This document shows positions 1-8,261 of a stretch of DNA of 64,000 bases, piece by piece. Both the position numbers and the translations under genes were made by a program. This DNA comes from Heliomicrobium undosum (GTDB lineage Bacteria; Bacillota; Desulfitobacteriia; Heliobacteriales; Heliobacteriaceae): the NCBI RefSeq assembly GCF_009877425.1, contig NZ_WXEY01000005.1, positions 166,893 through 230,892 on the forward strand, written 5' to 3'. How positions within the stretch are numbered: the stretch's first letter is position 1; the number at the start of each line of letters is the position of its first letter. The notes under the pieces were generated by a model. The model did not search any database. It was not told the origin of the DNA and worked only from the letters and a program-made list of their open reading frames with translations.

Positions 1-719
1 GCCTGATTCTTTTTTCGATTGCTGCTCCATTTATCCGTATCAATGGGGTAATACAGGACCGGGAGCATATCCCACCTCGGGAGGCATTCTACATGGACCA
101 TGCATCCCATAACAAAATCTGCGTTTCTACAAAAGTAATCAATTTGCCTGGAAATTTTGTGCTCCATCTTAGCTAGGTTAGGGTAACACCTCAATAAGGC
201 ATGCCTGAGTTCCAAGTTGCGAATTCGAGAATACACAAAGGAATCACTGCCGTAAGGCATGACGATCGATTTCTTACGGGCGATGCGTAAGAATTGAAGT
301 TCCAGACAGCGATAGGGGGTTCGGGTCAAGAAACCGCCATCAAAAAAGTAAAAGAAAATATCATACTTTAACAAAGCGTAAAGAAAGACAAAGTAGTCAC
401 CCAGCAGACGTTTCCATATCCGTCGGGCAGATTGCGGCAGTATTTTAGGTGTAAAATCATCAAGATGCAAATCAAAATCTTCTACACTATTAATTTTATA
501 TACATCATAGACAATCGTATCACTCTGATACTCCGCATTTCGCATCGCTTGTGACATATATTTTATCGATATAATTGGAGTCGGACCCCAAACGAGCCGG
601 GGCTTTCGCGGGGTCCCTCCAATACAATTCACTATTCGCAATAGGCATGCTAATAAAAAAGTCAAAGCGATTAACAAAAACCCAACAGACAGGTGAAACG
701 CTAAAAGCAATTGTCCCAT
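1..719 (-). CDS. glycosyltransferase-like protein, partial (C-terminus beyond left edge)
   Basis: The reading frame is open from an ATG at 719 through the left edge, giving about 239 visible residues. The start is supported by a GGGGAT ribosome site just upstream and by a 22-base gap to the preceding gene. A hydrophobic stretch covers about residues 3-27, followed by a GT-B-like opening strand (WGPTPIISIKY). A later segment, MPYGSDSFVYSR, resembles the middle of the glycosyltransferase encoded at 3498-5159. It is the last visible gene of the polysaccharide locus and probably adds a sugar to the exported glycan. Family assignment rests on overall resemblance only; donor and acceptor are unknown, and the catalytic C-terminal half is not in the window. 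Confidence 0.55.
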   Translation of the reverse strand, partial: MGQLLLAFHLSVGFLLIALTFLLACLLRIVNCIGGTPRKPRLVWGPTPIISIKYMSQAMRNAEYQSDTIVYDVYKINSVEDFDLHLDDFTPKILPQSARRIWKRLLGDYFVFLYALLKYDIFFYFFDGGFLTRTPYRCLELQFLRIARKKSIVMPYGSDSFVYSRIRNLELRHALLRCYPNLAKMEHKISRQIDYFCRNADFVMGCMVHVECLPRWDMLPVLYYPIDTDKWSSNRKKNQ

Positions 720-741
720 CAACATTATCCCCAATTACGCA

Positions 742-1857
742 TTATCTTGGCTTTTTTAAAAGCACAGAGATGCCATTAGGATTAGCGTCATTAAATTTAT
801 ACTCCTTACAACCTAGCTCCTCTAACCAACCTGCAATCTCCTGTTCGGTATGTTTCCATGCAAAGTGTGGATGATACCAGTCATAATTAACCATGTTGTT
901 CGTCTCATAATCAAATGCTTCGTTCCAAAAACACTTCGCTATACTATAATAAAAAAGCCGTTGAACATCGTGTGTTCCCGCAGGGATGCCAAGTATGTCT
1001 ATCGGCTTGTCCAAGGTGATCTTTGCGTTTAAGCGAGATAGCTCTCTACCCAAGTCGGTCAAGGGCTCACAGGCTTTATAGCACTCTTCCGTCGTTAACT
1101 TCACAAACTGCTCTCGAATATAAGCGTCGCAGAATTCCCTTACCGGCCCCATTTTTTTATACACATAAAAGAAAAAGCTGCCGCCTGGGGCGAGTTTGCC
1201 ATATAGACGCTCAACGCCGCGCTTGGTGGAAGGCGTGTGGTGCAGGACACCGTCAGCAATGATAAAAGTGAAGTACTCATCAGGAAAAGGGAGTTCCATT
1301 AAATCTGCTTGCACGACGAAAACATTATCCAGGTCCCTTGTATTTTCATAGGTTGTTATGGCCGCTTCACTGAGGTCAGCCGCCATCACCGTCCCACCCG
1401 TTTGCTCGGCCATAAACCGGGTGTTAAAACCGGACCCGGGTCCGACCTCTAAAATGCGCTCCTGAGACACGTAAAAATCTTTAAGTTGATCAACAGAGTC
1501 CAATCCCAGTTTTTTAACATACCATCCTAACAGAAATTCACGATGTTTCTCCTCAAAGCCGTAATTTTTAAACCTTGTCCACTTGTCTGAAAAAGTGCCT
1601 CTCGTGGCCTTCACCTCTTCGTCATGAATTGAGGTGAGCCTGCCATCTTGGGAGGCGATGACATCCTTTGTAATTTCGTCCTCTTTATAAAATCCGGAGA
1701 GAAACCGGGGGACCCCCCCCACTACGGGATAGCAGTAACCGTCAGGAGCTTCCAGCAACCCCTGTTCAACCTTATCGTTGGCTTCTCCGTCCGAGTATAG
1801 TTTCAGCTTTTCTCCATTTCGGGGATCGTTCAAGTGAATGTGCATGTTGCGCTTCAC
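742..1857 (-). CDS. class I SAM-dependent methyltransferase with Trm112-like N-terminus
   Basis: A protein of 371 residues. The first 55 or so residues look like a small Trm112-type domain (GYCYPVVGGVPRFL), often fused to sugar or lipid methyltransferases. The Rossmann methyltransferase core follows, with the SAM-binding motif ILEVGPGSGFN near residue 135 and an acidic VQADLMELPFPD strand ending in VLHHTP. The GTG start overlaps the stop of the upstream gene by four bases (GTGA), so the two are translationally coupled. In this locus it most likely methylates a sugar of the exported polysaccharide, perhaps as a chain-end cap. Family is clear; the substrate is inferred from context. Confidence 0.8.
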   Translation of the reverse strand: MKRNMHIHLNDPRNGEKLKLYSDGEANDKVEQGLLEAPDGYCYPVVGGVPRFLSGFYKEDEITKDVIASQDGRLTSIHDEEVKATRGTFSDKWTRFKNYGFEEKHREFLLGWYVKKLGLDSVDQLKDFYVSQERILEVGPGSGFNTRFMAEQTGGTVMAADLSEAAITTYENTRDLDNVFVVQADLMELPFPDEYFTFIIADGVLHHTPSTKRGVERLYGKLAPGGSFFFYVYKKMGPVREFCDAYIREQFVKLTTEECYKACEPLTDLGRELSRLNAKITLDKPIDILGIPAGTHDVQRLFYYSIAKCFWNEAFDYETNNMVNYDWYHPHFAWKHTEQEIAGWLEELGCKEYKFNDANPNGISVLLKKPR

Positions 1858-2567
1858 TCAACATCTACTCCTTCAAATAATTTTACTGTATCGTCCACTG
1901 TGTAGGAAAGCACATCGTATTTTTTCATCTCGCCAATGAGTTCCTCAAAAAAGGATCTCGTCCCGTACCCCGAATAGGCAATCGGGCCGGCTTGACCCAG
2001 TTTGTTTCTATTTTCTTGGTAATATGCCCGGTCCGGTGTATTCAACATTAAGTGAATAGGGTGAAAGTCAAAGACATACACGCCGTCGCCATGAACGGCC
2101 GTATCGATAATTTTACGCTGAAAAGGGGTATGCTTACTATTTTTCCAGTTCTCAGCCAGCGTAAAATCCATATTATCCATGTAAAAAATGGGCGCTTCCC
2201 AGATTCCCCAAGGGTGCCGGTAGGGTTTAGGATTAGCCAGATTGGGGAGGGTGACCTGACTTATATAGGTATACCCCGCGTTGCGCAAGTGAACCCCAAG
2301 CAGTTGACTATAGGCGCAGGAATGCGGTCTTATCCCGTCAGAACTATAGGGAAGGGCAGCTTTCAGCTTTGTAATTTCATCTAACCAATCGGCGCCCCAA
2401 TCCAGCCTAGGATGAATCGCAATCTCTACGTCTTCGATTCTTTTCTCCAAGTACTCGTAGGGCTGTGTGCAATAAAACGTAGCTTTTCCCGGAATCATGT
2501 CAATGGGGTTTAATTGTTCTAGGTGTTCATTGGATATCCAATCTGTGTCAAAAGTAATGCAGATCAT
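1854..2567 (-). CDS. polysaccharide deacetylase-like protein (WbmS-like)
   Basis: A protein of 237 residues with no signal peptide. It opens with ITFDTDW, which resembles the first (metal-binding Asp) motif of NodB-type carbohydrate deacetylases. Further conserved-looking points are AIHPRLDWG, GIRPHSCAYS and VFDFHPIHL, which could supply metal-binding histidines. This pattern is like the WbmS group found in O-antigen clusters. The start overlaps the stop of the formyltransferase gene (ATGA), and its own stop overlaps the methyltransferase start, so three genes are coupled. It may remove an acetyl group from an amino sugar before or after N-formylation by its neighbour; that link is inference. 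Confidence 0.6.
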   Translation of the reverse strand: MICITFDTDWISNEHLEQLNPIDMIPGKATFYCTQPYEYLEKRIEDVEIAIHPRLDWGADWLDEITKLKAALPYSSDGIRPHSCAYSQLLGVHLRNAGYTYISQVTLPNLANPKPYRHPWGIWEAPIFYMDNMDFTLAENWKNSKHTPFQRKIIDTAVHGDGVYVFDFHPIHLMLNTPDRAYYQENRNKLGQAGPIAYSGYGTRSFFEELIGEMKKYDVLSYTVDDTVKLFEGVDVE

Positions 2568-3505
2568 CGGCGCGCACCCGGAGATATCAGCATTTCACCG
2601 CAAGCAAGCATGGATTGAACCTGGCACCCCTCTAACAGCGTATCACGGAATCTGACTCCGGCTACACGCACCGCGTTTCTGGCACAGGCCACCGTCATTG
2701 CAGCGCCGTCGACGCTAAGAATCTTGCCCGGTTGATCCCAAACACCCTCCACCGGTTCTGACGAGCCTAACAGCTCAATTTCCCCGATTCGACTGACCGT
2801 CCTTGCTGCCGGGTACGATCCATTTGTTAATGCGTTAATGTGACATGCCACCATTTCCGCATCGTCATCCCAATTCACCCAACGGTCATTGGGATAAACA
2901 AAGGTATAATAAGAAGCTTCCGTATCTTTCTGCGCTCTCCGAGGCAACTCGGCCTTTGTTTTAATCAGAGGCCACCAGTCCTTGAACAGCGCCACAGCCC
3001 TGTCAACGCAACATCCATAAGCCTCCGCGGCAGTTGCGTGCGCTGGGAGCAAAATTGGAACTTGCTCGACAATGTCACCCGTATCAATTCCTGGCGAGAT
3101 AAAATGCAGGGTTACCCCAACCGTCTTCTCGCCATTTGCGATAGCATTCACTAATGGCATGCAACCGCGATATTTGGGCAGTAAGGAAAAGTGAAAGTTT
3201 AAGCAGGCTGAACCGGCGGACATGATTGCCTCTTTCTTAAGGATTTTTGCATAGGAGCAAGACAACATAATGTCCGGTTTCCATCGCCTTAGTGTCTCAA
3301 TCGCCTCGGGGTTATTGATCGTGTTCGGCTGGATAAAGGGAATATGATGTTCCAGGACAAAATTTTTCAGTGAGAGGCTGTTGCCGTCCACACCAGAATC
3401 GTTCGGGTTTAAAACAGCCAGGAGGTTGGCTTCAGGATCTTGCAGGCAATGGTTGATGACTTCCACCGCCAACCGGTTATTCCCCAATAGTGCTACGTTA
3501 ATCAT
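2564..3505 (-). CDS. formyltransferase (methionyl-tRNA formyltransferase family, probable sugar N-formyltransferase)
   Basis: A protein of 313 residues. The ATG at 3505 is chosen over an upstream in-frame start because AAGGGG lies eight bases before it. The N-terminal formyl-transferase domain shows the family signature LNFHFSLLPKYRG followed by GIDTGDIV, which supplies the catalytic Asn, His and Asp. A C-terminal domain of about 100 residues follows, as in Fmt and in the sugar N-formyltransferases that act on 4-amino-sugar nucleotides with N10-formyl-tetrahydrofolate. Its place inside a glycan locus, overlapping a glycosyltransferase (8 bases) and a deacetylase-like gene, favours a sugar substrate over initiator tRNA. 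Confidence 0.75.
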   Translation of the reverse strand: MINVALLGNNRLAVEVINHCLQDPEANLLAVLNPNDSGVDGNSLSLKNFVLEHHIPFIQPNTINNPEAIETLRRWKPDIMLSCSYAKILKKEAIMSAGSACLNFHFSLLPKYRGCMPLVNAIANGEKTVGVTLHFISPGIDTGDIVEQVPILLPAHATAAEAYGCCVDRAVALFKDWWPLIKTKAELPRRAQKDTEASYYTFVYPNDRWVNWDDDAEMVACHINALTNGSYPAARTVSRIGEIELLGSSEPVEGVWDQPGKILSVDGAAMTVACARNAVRVAGVRFRDTLLEGCQVQSMLACGEMLISPGARR

Positions 3506-5159
3506 ATGAACATCCCCTTGTAGCAAGTAGTGAGGCGATCTGTGCGATATGTTCGTCCTTCACCATCTCATAACCGTAATTCTCTTTGACCCATTGAATC
3601 GCTTGAGCGTGGTAACTGTTTAGATCCATCTTCATTGCTTCGATTAATCTCTCATACACTGTCTGAACAGTGTTGGCCCATAGCACGGGCGGCATTTCTG
3701 TAAAAGCCCATTCATACCAGTTCGCATTGAAATCCATGATGAGCGGTTTCCCGCAGGCTAACGCTGAAGGCGCGATTCCTCCAAAATATCCGTAATACTG
3801 GTCGATCACGCAATCGGCAGCATTTATCCAATCAATCAGTTCACGAATCTTTAGTGGTTCCAATTCGATAATGTTTTTTTTGATTTTGAGCTCGTCAATC
3901 AGGGATTTTGACTTATCGACATCTTGTCCCCAAAAAGGGATGGCCAAATAGGCGTCGGGGTAATCCTGCAAGTATTGATGAAAGGCGTGAAAGGTTATGT
4001 CATTGCCCTTGATCTCCCAATTTTGTCGCGCCGGCGCGAAAATTAGTCTGCTCTTTTCAGAAATACCATACCTGCTTCTCACAGGCGATGGCGCCCTTTC
4101 GTACTTTTGATCAATCACATGGGGCACAAAAGAATATTTCTTTATGCATAAGTCGTCAACCCGCTTTATGCAATCAGGGTTTGTAATAAACACATGATCG
4201 GCTTTGGCGTAAGCCAGCGCAGTCAATCGAGATACAACATTGTCATCGAAGGGGATGTCCCGGATGGTCCCATGCTCATAGGCGATATACGGTTTAAACC
4301 GCATCAAGAGTGGATAAATCGGATCTGTCGAGTAGGCTTCGACCAAATCATAGTGCTGAAATAAATAAAGGAATTTATTAACGGGAGAATAAAACTGTTC
4401 CAGTTCCTCGACATTCAACTTATCCGGTCTGTCCGGAAAATGCTCGTTGAATTCTCGCACCAATGATTCACAGTGGGCGATATAATCGTCCCACGATACC
4501 ATCGATAAAGAACGGCGCCTTTCTCTTGTCCCGCGACCTTGTGAGCGAGTCGCCATTTTTTTAAACCGTTTAAGCACTTTCAATGAGAATATGACGATGG
4601 AATTCATACACCGGGCTGTAATAAAAAGCAACAAGAGAATCTGCCAAAACGACGTAAATAGAAAGAATACAATAATTTCACTTAATAAACTAAAGTATTC
4701 TTTTCTGGAAATAAATTTTTTAAGTGATTCAATAAAGTGTTTTTTACCGGAGCTAAATGAGCCGTATTTTTTCCGCCATCTAATAAATCGTCTAGACTCT
4801 GCTAACACCTTCCACCAAAACCCGGCGCGAATAGTATGGTTACGGTTTTTGGAGTCCAAGTACTTAATGCAAAAATTCAATGGACCTTGAACAAACCACT
4901 TGGGTCGCTGAAATCCATTCAAGTCGACTGCTTCCCAATTCGGAAAGAAATCATCTCCGTAATCGCCTCTGAAGTCTGCGTCTTCCCATTCAGGGCATCC
5001 CATAACATGGTAGTAATCATAGCACAATACATCACAATCTATGCCGTTTCCGTTGATTAACTTCGCGTTATTGTAGGAATTATTGGCGATATTGCCTATA
5101 TGCAAAACTTTGGGATTACGTCCATGGACTTCTCGAAAGCGCTCCAATAGTTGGCTCAT
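3498..5159 (-). CDS. glycosyltransferase, GT-B-like, with internal membrane segment
   Basis: A protein of 553 residues. It begins with a Rossmann-like strand (PKVLHIGNIANNSYNNAKL) typical of the acceptor domain of GT4-like enzymes. A strongly hydrophobic stretch at about residues 158-195 is unusual for the fold and may tether the enzyme to the membrane. The C-terminal donor-binding half contains YEHGTIRDIPF, LIFAPARQNWEIKGND and a stretch ending in YGYFGGIAPSALACGKPLI, the region where GT-B enzymes hold the nucleotide sugar. It probably adds a residue to the lipid-linked glycan at the cytoplasmic face. Linkage and donor cannot be read from sequence. Confidence 0.7.
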   Translation of the reverse strand: MSQLLERFREVHGRNPKVLHIGNIANNSYNNAKLINGNGIDCDVLCYDYYHVMGCPEWEDADFRGDYGDDFFPNWEAVDLNGFQRPKWFVQGPLNFCIKYLDSKNRNHTIRAGFWWKVLAESRRFIRWRKKYGSFSSGKKHFIESLKKFISRKEYFSLLSEIIVFFLFTSFWQILLLLFITARCMNSIVIFSLKVLKRFKKMATRSQGRGTRERRRSLSMVSWDDYIAHCESLVREFNEHFPDRPDKLNVEELEQFYSPVNKFLYLFQHYDLVEAYSTDPIYPLLMRFKPYIAYEHGTIRDIPFDDNVVSRLTALAYAKADHVFITNPDCIKRVDDLCIKKYSFVPHVIDQKYERAPSPVRSRYGISEKSRLIFAPARQNWEIKGNDITFHAFHQYLQDYPDAYLAIPFWGQDVDKSKSLIDELKIKKNIIELEPLKIRELIDWINAADCVIDQYYGYFGGIAPSALACGKPLIMDFNANWYEWAFTEMPPVLWANTVQTVYERLIEAMKMDLNSYHAQAIQWVKENYGYEMVKDEHIAQIASLLATRGCSYD

Positions 5160-5195
5160 TCCTATAGTCCTTCTTTCAATTCGAGGGACAAAGTC

Positions 5196-6137
5196 TCATT
5201 TCCTCGCATATTTGTCAGATTCTTTCTCAAAGTAGTTAGCCGCTTGCCGTAAAAAGGCTAAGAATTGTAGAGGGACCTTATTTTCATAGGCTTCATTCAA
5301 ATAGTTTTCTATGCACGAATTTACATCTACCGCGCTGGAGTGGTTCTTCTTCCCAATATAAACAAAAATATTGCCTACGACCTTGTCGACCAGAGAATCC
5401 AATTTAACGGCAAGATCTACAGCCCATTTTGTATGAAGCCTCGAAAAAAAGGGGCTTACAGGGTGGAAAAAGCGATAATAGGATACTTTAAAATGTTTAG
5501 TCAGGGTATGGTAGAATTCCTTTGGTTCATAGGCATGATGATTATCGCCCAGAGCCGGTTCAGGATACTCCCTAACATGATAACTACTGTATAAAAAATG
5601 TCTGAAATGCATCAGCGCGCCAGAAAACCACCCCGGTTGAGTCCCAAACTTTTTGTCGCCTACGGGCTCTCTTCCGATAAAACGACCATGTTCATCTAAT
5701 ACCCTGTATATTTCTTGTAATGCTTTTTCTAAGTATTCATCAGGCACATGATGCAATACCGAAGAAGCGATCACCATATCAAAAGCTCCCGCTTCAAAGG
5801 GCAACGCCAATACGGACCCGACTCTAAAATCGCCGTCTGGATATTTTTTTTGCGCTTCTGCGATCATGCCGGGAGATAAATCTATCCCCACAAGACACCC
5901 TGGAGATTCTAACCTTTTTAGGTATTTCCATATCGACCCGGGGCCGCATCCGATGTCGAGTATCCGGTCCCCCTTTTGATAATTGTCTTTAATCACATCA
6001 AAGAATGACTCATCCCAACTATCCATAATAGGATGACCATGATAGTCGGTATCATATCTTTTGCTTATTATATCCTGAATTTCTCTTTCATGATTTTCAA
6101 AATCATGCAGTCGATTATTTTCCAAACTATTACTCAC
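5196..6137 (-). CDS. class I SAM-dependent methyltransferase
   Basis: A protein of 313 residues with a Methyltransf_11-type core: ILDIGCGPGSIW (SAM glycine loop, about residue 60), LVGIDLSPGMI, and SSVLHHVPDEYL for the post-motif region. About 130 residues follow the core with no recognised domain. The GTG at 6137 lies directly against its GGAGG, so the true start may be the in-frame TTG at 6125. It sits 30 bases downstream of the Wzt-like ATPase gene. Wzt C-terminal domains often recognise a terminally methylated chain, so this enzyme is a candidate for the cap that triggers export. That functional link is inference. Confidence 0.75.
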   Translation of the reverse strand: MSNSLENNRLHDFENHEREIQDIISKRYDTDYHGHPIMDSWDESFFDVIKDNYQKGDRILDIGCGPGSIWKYLKRLESPGCLVGIDLSPGMIAEAQKKYPDGDFRVGSVLALPFEAGAFDMVIASSVLHHVPDEYLEKALQEIYRVLDEHGRFIGREPVGDKKFGTQPGWFSGALMHFRHFLYSSYHVREYPEPALGDNHHAYEPKEFYHTLTKHFKVSYYRFFHPVSPFFSRLHTKWAVDLAVKLDSLVDKVVGNIFVYIGKKNHSSAVDVNSCIENYLNEAYENKVPLQFLAFLRQAANYFEKESDKYARK

Positions 6138-6167
6138 CCTCCAAGCAAGTGCTCTCCACTTGCTGCT

Positions 6168-7421
6168 TTATTCAATACGGATCGTCGCTCCAGCATCGAA
6201 AACGCCTGCAAACTTTTGTTCCCCTGATACAGAGAGAGTTTGTACATCGCGAATGATTTGAAGGACGGTAAAGCTGTTATCATTAAAGACTTGCGCAATA
6301 CCGCCTCCTAAAAGATAATTTCCTAAGGCGATCTTGCAAGTGAAAGAAAAGGTGATTGTTTTTATTTCTCCCCGCTTGCCCGATACCAACGCGTTTTTCA
6401 TGATAGAATCTAAACCAAATATCTCTATTCCCGTTTCCCTGCTGACTCTAAACCCTGCGCTCATATTACGAATGTCTTTATTAAATTTAATCTTCATTAA
6501 GACCGAATAAGACTCATTCATAATCAGCGTAGAAACAGGACGCCTGGCAGCGTCAACCATACCGAATTCTATGATCTCTGCATCTAATCTATTTTCTTCT
6601 TCTACGACAACCGGAGCAACGGTCTGACTATCAATACTCCTTACCTCAAGCCGGGGACCTTGCACCTCCCGCTTGGCTAAGGCATCCCTTTCAGCGGCCA
6701 ACAGTTGCTCATACTTATAGCCGGCAATTCGCGTTTCACCGAAATACAGTGTCTCTCCATGGTGTAAAAGCAAGCAACGGGAGCATAGGTCGTACACAGT
6801 GCCCAGGCTATGGGAGACGAAGAAAAATGTGGCGCCCGAGTTCATCATATCCCGAATTCTGCTAAAGCATTTTTCTGCAAAGAGCGCATCGCCGGCGGCC
6901 AACGCTTCGTCAATGATCATGATCTCAGGTTTTACGCTGATGGCCGTGCTAAAGGTGAGTCTCGCCTGCATACCGCTCGAATACGTCTTAAAGGGTTGAT
7001 CGATGAAATCACCCAGCTCGGAGAATTCGATGATCTCATCCAGTCTGTATTCTATTTCTTTTTTCGTCATACCAAGGCACATGCCGCCCATGATAATGTT
7101 TTCTCTTCCGGAGTATTCCGGATGAAAACCGGTGCCTAATTCTAAAATGGCGGTCACTCTTCCATTAACGAGGACGTCTCCCGATGTCTTTTCTAATGTC
7201 CCCGCCAATATCTTAAGTAAGGTGCTTTTACCCGCTCCATTTCTCCCAATGACACCTACTACTTCACCTTTTTTTACGTCAAATGATACATTTCTCAATG
7301 CCCAAAATTCTTGATGTTTCGGTTTTCGCAAGAAAACTTCCGTAAACATATCCGACGGCTTTTTGTATAGCTTAAACGCCTTGCTTAAGTCGTTTACTTT
7401 AATCGCCAGTTCAGTAATCAT
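6168..7421 (-). CDS. wzt: ABC transporter ATP-binding protein, Wzt-type polysaccharide export
   Basis: A protein of 417 residues. The nucleotide-binding domain (about 1-245) has Walker A GRNGAGKST, the signature YSSGMQARLTFS, Walker B IMIIDEALAAGD and the switch histidine in FFFVSHS. A further 150-residue beta-rich C-terminal domain follows, as in Wzt proteins, where it binds the non-reducing end of the chain before export. It is coupled to the permease gene by a four-base ATGA overlap. The pair drives ATP-dependent transfer of an undecaprenyl-linked polysaccharide across the cytoplasmic membrane. Confidence 0.9.
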   Translation of the reverse strand: MITELAIKVNDLSKAFKLYKKPSDMFTEVFLRKPKHQEFWALRNVSFDVKKGEVVGVIGRNGAGKSTLLKILAGTLEKTSGDVLVNGRVTAILELGTGFHPEYSGRENIIMGGMCLGMTKKEIEYRLDEIIEFSELGDFIDQPFKTYSSGMQARLTFSTAISVKPEIMIIDEALAAGDALFAEKCFSRIRDMMNSGATFFFVSHSLGTVYDLCSRCLLLHHGETLYFGETRIAGYKYEQLLAAERDALAKREVQGPRLEVRSIDSQTVAPVVVEEENRLDAEIIEFGMVDAARRPVSTLIMNESYSVLMKIKFNKDIRNMSAGFRVSRETGIEIFGLDSIMKNALVSGKRGEIKTITFSFTCKIALGNYLLGGGIAQVFNDNSFTVLQIIRDVQTLSVSGEQKFAGVFDAGATIRIE

Positions 7422-8251
7422 AGCACATCTCCAAAGTAATTCTTGACCTTTCTAAATAACCTGTAACCGAAGTAAAACATCCCGATCGAAATACAGGCGA
7501 AGATGAACCACGCCCAGGGATGTTCAAAGCCGCCGTAAAAAAGCGCGTCCTGGTATGCCCAGATGGTATAACTGAAGGGGTTTATATATAGTAAAGGCTT
7601 TAATAAATCAGGAACCCAGTCAGGTAAATAAAAGACTGGGATTAAATAGACACCAATAACAGTCAATACCTGCATAACATCTTTTATGTCTTTAAAATAG
7701 CAGCCAATTGCAGATAATATAAAGCCCAATCCTGTCATCATGAGAATTTGTAGAGAGAGTAACAGTGGTAAAAAAAGTATTGTCCAAGGTAATGTCTGAG
7801 TCTTGATAAGGATATACACGATGAGAAAGATCATGCCGATCAATTGGGAGATCAGCGTAGCAAATACCCCTTTAACGGGAAGCACCTCAACGGGAAAGAC
7901 GACTTGCTTCACTAAGTTTGCACTGGAGTTGACGGCTACGCAGCTTTTAATCAATATTTCCTGAATGGCCATCCATGGAAGAAAACCGACAATGATATAG
8001 GCGGTATAGTCTAAAGGAATTTCCCTTGTGCCTCCAAATTTTATCTGAAATACGTAACTAAAGATGACTAAATAAACAGACAGCAACATCAACGGGTGAA
8101 AAACGGCCCAGGCCGCCCCAAAAATGGAACCGGCATACCGGTCATTGATCTCCCTTTTTGCCATTTGCCAGATTAATTCCCTATGGCGAAACAAAAGTGA
8201 AATAGCTTCCTGTCCGTACCATATAAATCCGCGATGACTGCCTCTAGCCAT
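7418..8251 (-). CDS. wzm: ABC-2 type permease, Wzm-type polysaccharide export
   Basis: A protein of 277 residues with about six predicted membrane helices and the conserved amphipathic opening EAISLLFRHRELIWQMAKRE, typical of polysaccharide and teichoic-acid ABC-2 permeases (Wzm/TagG/KpsM). The ATG follows AAGGAGA. Length is normal for the family (about 260-280). It forms the channel partner of the adjacent ATPase. Pairing with an ATPase that has a Wzt_C-like extension suggests an O-antigen-like heteropolysaccharide rather than wall teichoic acid, although the TagGH family is close. Confidence 0.88.
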   Translation of the reverse strand: MARGSHRGFIWYGQEAISLLFRHRELIWQMAKREINDRYAGSIFGAAWAVFHPLMLLSVYLVIFSYVFQIKFGGTREIPLDYTAYIIVGFLPWMAIQEILIKSCVAVNSSANLVKQVVFPVEVLPVKGVFATLISQLIGMIFLIVYILIKTQTLPWTILFLPLLLSLQILMMTGLGFILSAIGCYFKDIKDVMQVLTVIGVYLIPVFYLPDWVPDLLKPLLYINPFSYTIWAYQDALFYGGFEHPWAWFIFACISIGMFYFGYRLFRKVKNYFGDVL

Positions 8252-8261
8252 ATAAATCTCC